Positions 25,657 to 34,658 of a DNA stretch of 64,000 nt are shown here, piece after piece. A program made the position numbers and the translations under genes. The DNA is from Geobacter sp. GTDB lineage: Bacteria; Desulfobacterota; Desulfuromonadia; Geobacterales; Geobacteraceae. The notes beneath the pieces are model-generated. The model saw only the letters and a program-made list of their open reading frames with translations. It did not search any database and was not told the DNA's origin. The stretch lies in contig DNJC01000060.1 of NCBI GenBank assembly GCA_003490025.1, positions 93,188-157,187 of the forward strand. The letters run 5' to 3'. Every line of letters begins with the position of its first letter. The stretch's first letter is position 1.

Positions 25657-27444
25657 ATGACGCCTATTGATGCATACGCCGCTGACCGCGGTGACACGGC
25701 CGGAGCAGTGAGGCGGGACGGAGTGATCAGGCTCGACGTCGAACTGCGGATTGCTTCACTGGATGAGGTCGCGGAGGAGCTTCTGTGCAACTGCCCCTCC
25801 GCCGTCCTCGGTTGCAGGGTTGACGACGTCGTCAACGTCGGCAACCTCGTGAATCTCATGGGAAGCGGCATCAGCTTCAGCAACCAGACGCTGGTGGTAG
25901 GGAATCGACAACTTCTCTGCAACTACACCCCGTTGCTCGAAGAAGGCAAAAGCTACGGCGGCGTTCTCACCCTTAGTTTTCCCGACGATGACCGGGACGA
26001 TACCACCGAGTTGAACGAGCTGCTTCGCTCCGCCAACAGCTTCATGAACCTCGATTACGACGGCATCATCATCGTGGACCGTCACGGCAAGGTGGTGCTG
26101 GTCAACCAGTCCTTCGCCGACGTGCTCGATACCACCCCCCAGACCATGATCGGAAAGCACATCCATAAGGCCTACCATAACTCCCAGGCGTCGCGGATGC
26201 CGCTTGTCATCGAGACCGGCAGGCCCGAGATCGGCTACGTCCACTACATGAACGGGCGCGAGGTCATTTCCAGCCGGTTTCCGCTCATCAAGGACGGCAA
26301 GGTGATCGGCTGCATGGGGAAGATCCTCTTCAAGGACATCCGGGAGATCACACTGATCGCCAATCGCTTGCAGAACACCCCCGAGACCCGCTCCCAGTCC
26401 CGGTCGGTCGCGGGCAAGGAATCGCTGTTCAAGTACGATGTCAACAGCATCATCGGGCAAAGCAGCAAAATGGCAGAGCTGAAGCAGAGCCTTTTGAAGG
26501 TCGCGGGGAAGGGATCGAACGTCCTGCTGCGCGGCGAGAGCGGCACCGGCAAGGAACTCTTCGCGCACGCCCTCCATGCGGCGAGCCCCCGCCGCTATGC
26601 CGCCTTCGTCAAGGTCAACTGCGCGGCCATACCGGAACATCTCCTGGAATCGGAGCTCTTCGGCTATGCCGAAGGCGCCTTTACCGGGGCCAAGAAGGGA
26701 GGGCAGGTGGGGAAATTCGAGCAGGCCCACACCGGCACCATCTTCCTCGACGAGATCGGCGACATGCCCCTCAGCATGCAGGTCAAGATGCTGCGGGTCT
26801 TGCAGGAAAAGGAGTTGACCCAGCTCGGCAGCACCAGGCCTAAAACGGTCGACGTCCGGGTGGTGGCAGCCACCAACAGCAACCTGGAGCAGTTGGTCAA
26901 GGACGGCAAGTTCCGCGAGGATCTCTACTACCGCCTCAACGTGGTGTCGCTCAACATACCTGCGCTGCGCGAGCGCAAGGAGGATATCGCCGTCATCACG
27001 AACCACCTCATCAGCCAGTTCAACATAGAGTTCGGCCTGGAAATCCAGGGGCTAGATGCCGAGGCGTGGGGGCTCATCCGTGCCTACGACTGGCCTGGCA
27101 ACATCCGCGAACTCCGCAACGTCCTCGAGAGCGCCTTCAATGTCACGACTGGACCCTTGATCCGTCGGGAGGACCTCCCCACCCAACTGGCACGGCTGAT
27201 TCACGGCAACGCAGCGCAAACGCCCAGCGCGCCGCTGCCTGGGTTCGTGGAGGACCTCAGTCTCGGTCTTGGCTCCAAGAGCCTCGAAGAGATCGTGGAG
27301 AGCTTCGAGAGGCTTGTTATCGAAAAGGCCTTGGAACGCTGCAAAGGCAACAAGCTTCAGGCGGCACAGTTGCTTCGCATTTCCAGGCCCGGCTTTTACA
27401 AGAAACTGCAAAAACTGTCCGGTCAAGGCGTTTTGGCGACTTGA
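25657..27444 (+). CDS. Sigma-54-dependent activator with N-terminal PAS region
   Basis: A 595-residue enhancer-binding protein. An N-terminal sensory region (about 1-120) is followed by a PAS domain (about 125-240) and an AAA+ domain. The AAA+ domain has Walker A GESGTGKE (about 293), the sigma-54 contact loop GAFTGA (about 341) and Walker B TIFLDEIGDM. A Fis-type helix-turn-helix (CKGNKLQAAQLLRISRPGFY) lies at the C-terminus. There is no receiver domain, so it should respond to a ligand or redox state directly. Near-perfect sigma-54 promoters lie downstream at 28022 and 33355, so the DUF485/ActP/porin and liu operons are likely targets. Confidence 0.93.
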   Translation: MTPIDAYAADRGDTAGAVRRDGVIRLDVELRIASLDEVAEELLCNCPSAVLGCRVDDVVNVGNLVNLMGSGISFSNQTLVVGNRQLLCNYTPLLEEGKSYGGVLTLSFPDDDRDDTTELNELLRSANSFMNLDYDGIIIVDRHGKVVLVNQSFADVLDTTPQTMIGKHIHKAYHNSQASRMPLVIETGRPEIGYVHYMNGREVISSRFPLIKDGKVIGCMGKILFKDIREITLIANRLQNTPETRSQSRSVAGKESLFKYDVNSIIGQSSKMAELKQSLLKVAGKGSNVLLRGESGTGKELFAHALHAASPRRYAAFVKVNCAAIPEHLLESELFGYAEGAFTGAKKGGQVGKFEQAHTGTIFLDEIGDMPLSMQVKMLRVLQEKELTQLGSTRPKTVDVRVVAATNSNLEQLVKDGKFREDLYYRLNVVSLNIPALRERKEDIAVITNHLISQFNIEFGLEIQGLDAEAWGLIRAYDWPGNIRELRNVLESAFNVTTGPLIRREDLPTQLARLIHGNAAQTPSAPLPGFVEDLSLGLGSKSLEEIVESFERLVIEKALERCKGNKLQAAQLLRISRPGFYKKLQKLSGQGVLAT

Positions 27445-27649
27445 TCACGGCCCCCTTTTCTCCCCTTTATCCCTCTCCGACAGCCGGGGGACGCCCCGGC
27501 CTCTTTTCTCGTCCCGTGCGAACCCCATCCCCCCTCCTGACCTCCCCCGACCCCATCCGCGCCACGCCCCCCGATACTTGCTTCTGAGAAAGTTAAAGCA
27601 GCTCCTTCTGGAAAGACGTAACCAATGGAGATACGCACCTGCCTAACGT

Positions 27650-27684
27650 CCCCTCGCCCTCCGGGAGAGGGACAGGGTGAGGGA
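27650..27684. repeat. Family B interspersed palindrome (inverted)
   Basis: CCCTCGCCCTCCGGGAGAGG and following GGTGAGGG, the inverse of the copy at 1398. Confidence 0.8.
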
Positions 27685-28021
27685 GCTTTTGCGATAATGG
27701 AGTGCTCGGAACAATGTTTTACATATACCTGAGCCTTGTACGTCCTTCTCTCATGCCCTGCCGTGGCCTGCTTTGGGATCGAACGTTAACGATCTGTAAA
27801 CGGCAGGAGACGCTGTTAACGTTTCTATAACAGGTTTTATGTTCCTGAAACTACGTAACTTTTTACCATTCCACCCCGTCCTGCCTGCTCCGCCTGTCAA
27901 CAGGTGTTAACACCGGCTGTTATGTCCCGACCGGCGCCTCAATCGCCAGGCAGACCACAAACATGCAGAATTGCGGCACTGTTGCCGCCTTCTGTTGCCG
28001 GTAATTATAAAAACAATGTTT
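27685..28021 (+). promoter_or_regulatory. Upstream control region with GTTAAC dyads (candidate enhancer sites)
   Basis: GTTAAC occurs at 27785, 27815 and 27906; the last lies in the perfect palindrome GGTGTTAACACC. CTGTTA and TAACAG flank the second copy as an inverted repeat. They lie about 115-240 bases before the sigma-54 promoter, the usual distance for enhancer sites. No gene was seen between 27445 and 28096. Confidence 0.5.
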
Positions 28022-28037
28022 TGGCATTATCGTTGCT
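28022..28037 (+). promoter_or_regulatory. Sigma-54 (-24/-12) promoter for DUF485/actP copy 2
   Basis: TGGCATTATCGTTGCT matches TGGCAC-N5-TTGCW with correct GG-to-GC spacing, 60 bases before the ATG. Confidence 0.8.
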
Positions 28038-28096
28038 CCTGTTGTGTCCCAACCTGTGAACCTCCCGATATCCCCCCTGCGAAAAGGAGCGAAAAA

Positions 28097-28405
28097 ATGA
28101 CAGAAAAAGCGTACGACTGGGCCGCCATAGCCGGCCATCCAAGGTTCAAGGAACTGCACAGCAAGAAAGTCGCCTTCATGTACGGCTGGTGGGCCTTTTC
28201 AGCCGGATGCTACTTCTTGCTGCTTCTCGGTGCAGGCTACACCCCGGGACTCTTCAGCATTGAAGTGATCGGCAACATCAATGTCGGGTATCTCTTCGCC
28301 CTGGCGCAGTTCGTCATCAGCTTCTTCATAGCCATCCACTACGGCAGGGTCGCAGACCGCGACTTCGACCGTCTGACCAAGGAACTTGTCGAGCAGATCC
28401 AATAG
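28097..28405 (+). CDS. DUF485 membrane protein, copy 2
   Basis: A 102-residue two-helix membrane protein (about 28-50 and 62-82), similar along its length to the copy at 17104 and ending FDRLTKELVEQIQ. DUF485 proteins accompany ActP permeases. AAGGAG precedes the ATG. It is the first gene of an operon with actP copy 2 and a porin, downstream of a sigma-54 promoter. Confidence 0.9.
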   Translation: MTEKAYDWAAIAGHPRFKELHSKKVAFMYGWWAFSAGCYFLLLLGAGYTPGLFSIEVIGNINVGYLFALAQFVISFFIAIHYGRVADRDFDRLTKELVEQIQ

Positions 28406-28414
28406 GGGGAAAAC

Positions 28415-30370
28415 ATGAAACGCATCGTGGCATCCGCAATCATCGCCATCTCCATTGGAGGGGCGGCTCTCGCCGCCGAACCCGCCGGGGGGACGCTAAA
28501 TCCGCAACCTGCGGGAGCCTCAGTCAAGGTTCTTCCCGCTCCCGCCCAACCCGCCGCCTCAACCGCGTCCGCAGCCGCCCAAAGCGCCGCCCCGGCCAAG
28601 GTGAAGACCAACAAGACCATCACCCTGAGCATGTTCGCTCTCATCATTTTGTCCACCATGGGGGTGGTGGTCTGGGCCGCCAGGAAAACCCGCACGGCGG
28701 CGGATTTCTACACGGCCGGCGGCGGCATCAGCGGTCTGCAGAACGGCTGGGCCATCACCGGTGACGTGGTCTCTGCCGCCTCGTTCCTCGGCATGTCGGG
28801 GCTGATCTCGCTCTACGGCATCGACGGCTTCATGTACTCCACCGGACCGATCCTCGGCTTTGTCACCATACTGCTCATCATGGCGGAGCCGCTCAGGAAT
28901 TGCGGGAAATACACCATGGGGGACATCCTTTGTCACCGCGCCTCCGCAAAGCCGGTACGTGCAGCCGCAGCCATTTCCACCGTGGCGGTTTCGACCTTTT
29001 ACCTCCTGGCCCAGATGGTCGGTGCGGGAAAGCTGATGCAACTCCTTCTGGACATCCCCTATAAGGTGGCCGTGATAGGGGTCGGCAGCCTCCTCATCGT
29101 CTACGTGGTCTTCGGTGGCATGAAGGCCACCACCTGGGTCCAGATCATCAAGGCGGCGCTCCTTTTGGCGGCGGCGGTGCTCCTGTCGCTCCTGGTGGCG
29201 CTCAAGGCCGGGGTGAACCCGATCCGCTTCTTTGCCGACGTGGTCAACAACGACTTCATTCAGGATCACGTGCGTATGGCCGTGCTCAAGCATCCCGTGG
29301 CCGAGCCCGGAATGGACTACGGCAAGCGGTTCCTGCAACCCGGCCTTTTCCTGAAGAATCCGCTGGACCAGATCTCCCTGGGACTCGCCTGGGTACTGGG
29401 GGCGGCCGGTCTTCCGCACATCATGATGCGCTTCTTCACGGTCCCGAACGCCAAGGAGGCGCGCAAGTCGATCAAGATCGCGGTCTTCCTGATGGGCGCC
29501 TTCTTCATCATGACCACCTTCCTAGGCTTCGGCGCCGCCATCCACATCACGCCGCAGAAGATCGCGGCCATGGACAAGGGGGGCAACATGGCGACCCTGC
29601 TTCTGGCCCAGGCCATGGGCGGAGGCGAGGGTACCATCGGCGGAGACCTCTTCCTCGCCTTCGTCTGCGCCGTGGCCTTCGCCACCATCCTCGCCGTTGT
29701 CTCCGGCCTGGTTCTGGCAGCCTCTGCCGCCATCGCCCATGACATCTACGTCAACATCATCAAGGATGGCAAGGCGGATCAGCGCGAGCAGGTCAGGACC
29801 GCCCGCATCACCTCGCTGGTGGTCGGTGCCGCAGCCATCTGGATGGGGATCGCCGCGGAGAAGGAGAACATAGTCGCACTGGTCGCACTGGCCTTTGCCG
29901 TCGCCGCCTCCGGCAACTTCCCGGTCATCATGCTTTCCCTGTTCTGGCGCAGGTTCAATACGGCCGGCATCGTCTCCGGGATAGTGGTCGGGACCGTGGC
30001 AGCCATTGGGCTCGTGCTGGTTTCCCCCAACATGACCTATCCCAAGAAGGTCGCGGCCGATGCCAGGAAGGTGGCCGACGCGCTGGAGAAGAAAAAGGCG
30101 TCCGGCGTCACGCTGGCCGTGCAGGAGCAAAAGGCGCTCGATAAGGCGACGGCCGATTACCGGAAGAACAAGGACGGGAAGTCGATGATGGGACTCGATG
30201 CGCCTCTCTTCCCGCTCAAGAACCCCGGCATCGTCTCCATCCCTCTGGGCTTTCTGGCTGCCGTCGTCGGCTGCCTTGCCTTCCGGGACCGGCGGGCGGA
30301 AGAGATGTTCGACGAGATCTACGTCCGTCAGAGCACAGGGATCGGCATCGCCAAGGCGGCCGAACACTAG
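28415..30370 (+). CDS. actP: Cation:acetate symporter (ActP, SSS family), copy 2
   Basis: A 651-residue sodium:solute symporter, strongly similar to the protein at 17428, with the same Ala/Pro-rich signal-bearing N-terminus, ADFYTAGGGISGLQNGWAIT and FGGMKATTWVQIIKA. It also has the charged insertion before the last helix (KKVAADARKVADALEKKKAS region). It would take up acetate or a related monocarboxylate. Different promoters (sigma-54 here; MerR/IclR-linked at copy 1) suggest the two copies serve different conditions. Confidence 0.9.
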   Translation: MKRIVASAIIAISIGGAALAAEPAGGTLNPQPAGASVKVLPAPAQPAASTASAAAQSAAPAKVKTNKTITLSMFALIILSTMGVVVWAARKTRTAADFYTAGGGISGLQNGWAITGDVVSAASFLGMSGLISLYGIDGFMYSTGPILGFVTILLIMAEPLRNCGKYTMGDILCHRASAKPVRAAAAISTVAVSTFYLLAQMVGAGKLMQLLLDIPYKVAVIGVGSLLIVYVVFGGMKATTWVQIIKAALLLAAAVLLSLLVALKAGVNPIRFFADVVNNDFIQDHVRMAVLKHPVAEPGMDYGKRFLQPGLFLKNPLDQISLGLAWVLGAAGLPHIMMRFFTVPNAKEARKSIKIAVFLMGAFFIMTTFLGFGAAIHITPQKIAAMDKGGNMATLLLAQAMGGGEGTIGGDLFLAFVCAVAFATILAVVSGLVLAASAAIAHDIYVNIIKDGKADQREQVRTARITSLVVGAAAIWMGIAAEKENIVALVALAFAVAASGNFPVIMLSLFWRRFNTAGIVSGIVVGTVAAIGLVLVSPNMTYPKKVAADARKVADALEKKKASGVTLAVQEQKALDKATADYRKNKDGKSMMGLDAPLFPLKNPGIVSIPLGFLAAVVGCLAFRDRRAEEMFDEIYVRQSTGIGIAKAAEH

Positions 30371-30435
30371 AGCCGCTATCCAACCCAATGACGCAGCACG
30401 TGCCATGCAATTTCAATAGAAAACGGAGGACGCAG

Positions 30436-31782
30436 ATGATCTACAGAGGTTTCATATTGGCAGCCGCCGCGGTTCTGTTCGCTGTTCCGGCCCTGGCCCA
30501 GGAAATTCCCCAGGCCACGGCACCCGGATACAACTGCGATTTCCAGCCTTCCTGCGAGGTCGCTCCCGGCATCTACGGGAAGATGTCTTCGCCGGTCAGC
30601 AGCAAGTTCAACCTTTCCCTCGGCGGGTTCGTCAAGCTCGACTACGCCTACAACTCGGTCAACCTCGGAGCGAACGGCGCGCTCGGTTCGCTGCAAAACG
30701 GCATCCCGAAGGAGAGTTCGCTGGCAGGGCAGCAGGATCAATCGATTTTCACGGCCCGCCAGTCCCGGCTCTGGTTCAAGGCTGCCGGCCCCACCTTCCG
30801 TGGCGCGAAGACCAGCGCCATCGTCGAGGTCGATTTCTACGGCGGGGGAGGTTCCTCCAACGAGAGCCCCAACATGCGCCTGAGGCTCGCCAACGGCTCG
30901 CTCGACTGGACCAACACCCAGCTTCTGTTCGGCCAGGCCTATGACATCTTCGGACCGGCGATTTCCTCGACCATCGACTTCGGTTCCGGCAACAAGACCG
31001 GCGCGCCGAACAACCCCCGGGTCCCCCAGATCAGGCTGACTCAGAGGGTCGATCTGACCCCGGACAACGCCCTGCGTCTCGTGGTGGGCGTGCAGAACCC
31101 GGTGCAGGACAGCAACGCCCAGAGCGGCAGCGCCACCGATACCTGGGGGGGGACACCCAACGTGGCGGGCCAGGCGATGCTGGTCAGCAAGACGCTTGGC
31201 GTCGCCCCCGGTTATTTCGGCCTTTCGCTGAACTCGCTCACCGCCGGCTTCTTCGGCCTGTACGGGAAGCAGGACCTCGGAGGGAACAGCAAGTCCGTGG
31301 ACAGCTGGGGGTACGGCTTCTACACCTTCGTGCCGCTGCTGTCGTCTGCCGACGGCAAGTCCAGGGCCAGGACCGCGTCCTTCGAGGGTGAGGCCTACCT
31401 GGCGGCCAACCAGAGCGTCAACGGCGCCACCGCCGGCGCCTTCGTCGGTCCGACCGGTGCCAGGACCGCAGCCAAAGGGTATGGCTGCTACGGTCAGATC
31501 ATCCTCTATCCGGTCCAGGAGTTCGGCGTGGCGGCGGGTTACGGGCGGCGCAGCGCCTACGACTACGGAAGCTACTCCGGCATCCCGAACTTCGAGAAGT
31601 ACAATTCGAACATGTACGCCAACATCTCCTACGATCTAAACGCGGCAGTGCGGGTCGCGGTCGAGTACCAGCACCTCAAGACCAAGTACGGCAATGTCGC
31701 CAACGGCACCGGGAACCTCGCGGGTCTCTCCGACCAGGGGAGCGCCGATGTCGGACGCCTGGCGGCGTTCTATTTCTTCTGA
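30436..31782 (+). CDS. Outer-membrane beta-barrel porin
   Basis: A 448-residue outer-membrane protein with signal peptide MIYRGFILAAAAVLFAVPAL (cleavage after ALA). Alternating amphipathic strands, Gly/Asn/Tyr-rich loops and the terminal aromatic residues AAFYFF are the barrel assembly signal. A cysteine pair (CDFQPSC) near the mature N-terminus may form a disulphide. Its place directly after actP suggests it admits acetate or other small acids to the periplasm. GGAGG before the ATG at 30436 fixes the start. Confidence 0.85.
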   Translation: MIYRGFILAAAAVLFAVPALAQEIPQATAPGYNCDFQPSCEVAPGIYGKMSSPVSSKFNLSLGGFVKLDYAYNSVNLGANGALGSLQNGIPKESSLAGQQDQSIFTARQSRLWFKAAGPTFRGAKTSAIVEVDFYGGGGSSNESPNMRLRLANGSLDWTNTQLLFGQAYDIFGPAISSTIDFGSGNKTGAPNNPRVPQIRLTQRVDLTPDNALRLVVGVQNPVQDSNAQSGSATDTWGGTPNVAGQAMLVSKTLGVAPGYFGLSLNSLTAGFFGLYGKQDLGGNSKSVDSWGYGFYTFVPLLSSADGKSRARTASFEGEAYLAANQSVNGATAGAFVGPTGARTAAKGYGCYGQIILYPVQEFGVAAGYGRRSAYDYGSYSGIPNFEKYNSNMYANISYDLNAAVRVAVEYQHLKTKYGNVANGTGNLAGLSDQGSADVGRLAAFYFF

Positions 31783-31830
31783 TCTTCCGCTGCGTTAGAG
31801 AAAAAGGGGACAAGAGAAAAAGGGAGAGAA

Positions 31831-31975
31831 AAAGGGGACAGGCTACTTATTAGGGGCATCGCTGTAGAGAAAAGGGGACAGGCTACTTATTAGGGGCATC
31901 GCTGGAAAAAGCAGCCTGTCCCCTTTTCTCCCCCCCTTTTCTCCCCTGGATAATGCAGCCTGTCCCCTTTTCTCC
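31831..31975. repeat. GGGGACAGGCT repeat: two direct copies plus two inverted copies
   Basis: A 34-base unit beginning AAAGGGGACAGGCTACTTAT is repeated with a 40-base period (31831-31864, 31871-31904). Two inverted copies GCAGCCTGTCCCCTTTTCTC follow at 31911 and 31955. The arms can form a long hairpin, probably isolating the porin operon from the next gene. Similar sequences are common as scattered repeats in related genomes, from general knowledge. Confidence 0.8.
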
Positions 31976-32002
31976 GTGGGGTAATTCTCTGAAGGAGACG
32001 TC

Positions 32003-32815
32003 ATGGACATGCCATCGCTTCAAGATTCAACGCTGGAACTATCCGGGAGGGTGGCGCAGCTTACCTTCCGGCGCAACGACGTCCGCAACGCCCTGACCGG
32101 CACCGCCCTGGTCGACGACATTCTGGCCGCCCTGGAGTGGGCGGACAGGACGCCGGCCGTTTCGGTCCTGATCATGACCGGTGAGGGGGCCGTCTTCTCC
32201 AGTGGCGGCAACGTGAAGGAGATGCAGGAGCGACGCGGCATCTTCGGGGGAAGCGCGCTGGAGATCCATGACCAGTACCGCCGCGGCATCCAGCGGCTTC
32301 CGTTGGCCATGGAGCAGGCGGAGATACCGCTGATCGCGGCGGTGAACGGCCCCGCCATCGGCGCGGGTTTCGACCTGGCCTGCATGTGTGACCTGCGCCT
32401 CGCCTCCACCAAGGCTGTGGTGGGGGAAACCTTCGTCAATCTCGGCATCATACCGGGCGACGGCGGCGCCTGGTTCCTGCAACGCCTGATCGGGTACCAG
32501 AAGGCTGCGGAAATGACCCTCACGGGCCGGCTGGTTTCGGCCGCCGAGGCCCTGCAACTCGGCATATTCCTGGAGCTTGCGGAACCGGATCAGCTCCTGG
32601 AGAGAACCCGGGAGCTGGCCCGGCAGATAGCGGAAAAGCCCCCGCAGGCCCTGCGGCTCACCAAAAGGCTGCTTAAGTTGGCCCAGCGCGGAACGCTCCC
32701 CGATTTCCTGGGAACCTGCGCCTCGCTGCAGGCCATGGCCCACCATACCTGCGACCACCACGAAGCCGTTGCCGCTTTCCTGGAGAAAAGAACCGCCGTC
32801 TTCACCGGCAGCTGA
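32003..32815 (+). CDS. Crotonase-superfamily protein (enoyl-CoA hydratase/isomerase-like)
   Basis: A 270-residue crotonase fold with the oxyanion-hole segments SSGGNVKEM (about 70) and GPAIGAGFDLACMCD (about 115). Aligned with rat crotonase, catalytic Glu144 is replaced by Asp (FDLA) and Glu164 by Phe (GETF), while an Asp appears in PGDGG. It may therefore be an isomerase or a specialised hydratase rather than a standard enoyl-CoA hydratase. AAGGAGACG precedes the ATG. It stands alone between two repeat blocks before the liu operon. Confidence 0.82.
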   Translation: MDMPSLQDSTLELSGRVAQLTFRRNDVRNALTGTALVDDILAALEWADRTPAVSVLIMTGEGAVFSSGGNVKEMQERRGIFGGSALEIHDQYRRGIQRLPLAMEQAEIPLIAAVNGPAIGAGFDLACMCDLRLASTKAVVGETFVNLGIIPGDGGAWFLQRLIGYQKAAEMTLTGRLVSAAEALQLGIFLELAEPDQLLERTRELARQIAEKPPQALRLTKRLLKLAQRGTLPDFLGTCASLQAMAHHTCDHHEAVAAFLEKRTAVFTGS

Positions 32816-33354
32816 GGCGGGCCGACCCCGCCGCTCCATGCACACCCCTCTCCCGCCTGCGGCCGAAGCCCCTTCGTCGGGCGAACCGAGCCCTCGCCCC
32901 CTGGGAGAGGGTGGCCGAAGGCCGGGTGAGGGCGCTGCCACGAAGCACCCGTCGCAGACTGCAACGCCCTCACCCCGACCCTCTCCCGGAGGGCGAGGGA
33001 GCAACAAACCTCAAATTGCAATAACATCGTTATTCTTCCCTCCAATAATTCTTATTCTTCCTTGCTATCTCACTAATTTATATCTATTTATTCGTTTTAT
33101 TAATGGTCTTGCTCCGTACTTCTGTCTACTTTTGGAGAATGCTGTCGCATTATCTTAACACACGCCATAACTATCTGTAATGGCAATGTTGTTTCTGCAT
33201 GTGGCGCTTGCGGGCTCTTAAAGTGTCTACTGGAGTTAACACCCGGCCACAACCCCGGAAATCGATTCCTGGCAGGGATCTGTACGAAAAATATAGTTAT
33301 AAATCAAGTTGTTGTATGGCTGAATCGGTAATTGCGTTTTTAGCTAACAGTGTT
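32816..33354. promoter_or_regulatory. Repeat pair and AT-rich control region before the liu operon
   Basis: Family B repeats lie at 32891-32932 (inverted) and 32966-33001. From about 33008 to 33180 the DNA turns markedly AT-rich. GTTAACACCCGG at 33235 resembles the dyad at 27906 and lies 120 bases before the sigma-54 promoter, so it is a candidate enhancer site. No gene was seen. Confidence 0.5.
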
Positions 33355-33370
33355 TGGCACTGGCGTTGCT
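33355..33370 (+). promoter_or_regulatory. Sigma-54 (-24/-12) promoter for the liu operon
   Basis: TGGCACTGGCGTTGCT is a perfect match to TGGCAC-N5-TTGCT, 82 bases before the liuA ATG. Confidence 0.85.
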
Positions 33371-33451
33371 ATCTATCTAAGCAAGTAGCCAAGCCAATCA
33401 ACATTGCAGAAGTGGATGCCACCAATCAACTGAAAACAAGGGAGACAGAAA

Positions 33452-34621
33452 ATGAAACCGTATCCTACTCTCAATTTCGACCTGGGCGAGACCGCCAACA
33501 TCCTCAGGGAAACGGTGAAGAACTTCGCCGATTCCCAAATCGCACCGCGGGCAGCGGACATCGACCGCGACAACCACTTCCCGATGGACCTCTGGCGCAA
33601 GATGGGCGAGCTCGGCCTCCTGGGCGTCACCGTCTCCGAGGAGTACGGCGGGTCGGCGATGACCTATCTCGAGCACACGATTGCCATGGAGGAACTCTCC
33701 AGGGCCTCCGCGGCGGTGGCACTCGCCTACGGCGCCCACTCCAACCTCTGCGTCAACCAGATCTACCGCAACGGCAGCGAGACCCAGAAACTAAAGTACC
33801 TCCCGAAGCTGATCTCCGGCGAGCACGTCGGCGCCCTCGCCATGAGCGAGCCGGGCGCCGGTTCGGACGTGGTCAGCATGCGGCTGCACGCGGAGAAAAA
33901 GGGCGACCGCTACCTCCTCAACGGCAACAAGATGTGGATCACCAACGGCCCCCATGCCGACACCCTGGTGGTGTACGCCAAGACCGACCCGGATGCAGGT
34001 CCGCGCGGCATCACCGCTTTCCTGGTCGAGAAGGGGTTTCCGGGGTTCGCGACCGCCCAGAAGCTCGACAAGCTCGGGATGAGGGGTTCGGACACCTGCG
34101 AGCTGGTCTTCGAGAACTGCGAGGTTCCGGTCGAGAACGTCCTCGGAGCCGAGGGGAAGGGGGTCAACGTGCTGATGAGCGGCCTCGATTACGAGCGCGC
34201 CGTCCTCGCCGCCGGCCCCCTGGGGATCATGCAGGCCTGCATGGACGTGGTGGTTCCCTACATCCACCAGCGCAAGCAGTTCGGCCAGTCGATCGGCCAG
34301 TTCCAGCTGATGCAGGGGAAGATCGCCGACATGTACTCCACCATGAACGCCAGCCGCGCCTATGTCTACGCCGTCGCCAAGGCCTGTGCCCGAGGCGAGA
34401 CCAGCCGCAAGGACTGCGCCGGCGTCATCCTCTACGCCGCCGAGAAGGCGACCTGGATGGCCCTGGAGGCGATCCAGTGCCTGGGCGGCAACGGCTATAT
34501 CAACGAGTACCCGACCGGCAGGTTCCTGCGCGACGCCAAGCTCTACGAGATCGGCGCGGGAACCAGCGAGATCCGCCGCATGCTGATCGGCAGGGAGCTG
34601 TTCAACGAGACCACGCATTGA
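33452..34621 (+). CDS. liuA: Isovaleryl-CoA dehydrogenase
   Basis: A 389-residue acyl-CoA dehydrogenase of the isovaleryl type. The FAD motif is ALAMSEPGAGSDV, and WITNGPHAD lies in the beta domain. The catalytic Glu is in MSGLDYERAVLAAGP, the position specific to isovaleryl-CoA dehydrogenase rather than the C-terminal YEGT of other members. It oxidises isovaleryl-CoA to 3-methylcrotonyl-CoA and passes electrons to ETF. It is the first gene of the liu operon; liuB starts 37 bases on. GGGAGAC precedes the ATG. Confidence 0.94.
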   Translation: MKPYPTLNFDLGETANILRETVKNFADSQIAPRAADIDRDNHFPMDLWRKMGELGLLGVTVSEEYGGSAMTYLEHTIAMEELSRASAAVALAYGAHSNLCVNQIYRNGSETQKLKYLPKLISGEHVGALAMSEPGAGSDVVSMRLHAEKKGDRYLLNGNKMWITNGPHADTLVVYAKTDPDAGPRGITAFLVEKGFPGFATAQKLDKLGMRGSDTCELVFENCEVPVENVLGAEGKGVNVLMSGLDYERAVLAAGPLGIMQACMDVVVPYIHQRKQFGQSIGQFQLMQGKIADMYSTMNASRAYVYAVAKACARGETSRKDCAGVILYAAEKATWMALEAIQCLGGNGYINEYPTGRFLRDAKLYEIGAGTSEIRRMLIGRELFNETTH

Positions 34622-34658
34622 TGGCGAGCAAACCCGACCAACAGGAGAAACATCCGTC

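Noticed and set aside
31831..31975. Tandem repeat as a CRISPR array
   Set aside because: Only two direct units with a 6-base gap, followed by inverted copies; there are no spacers of CRISPR length.
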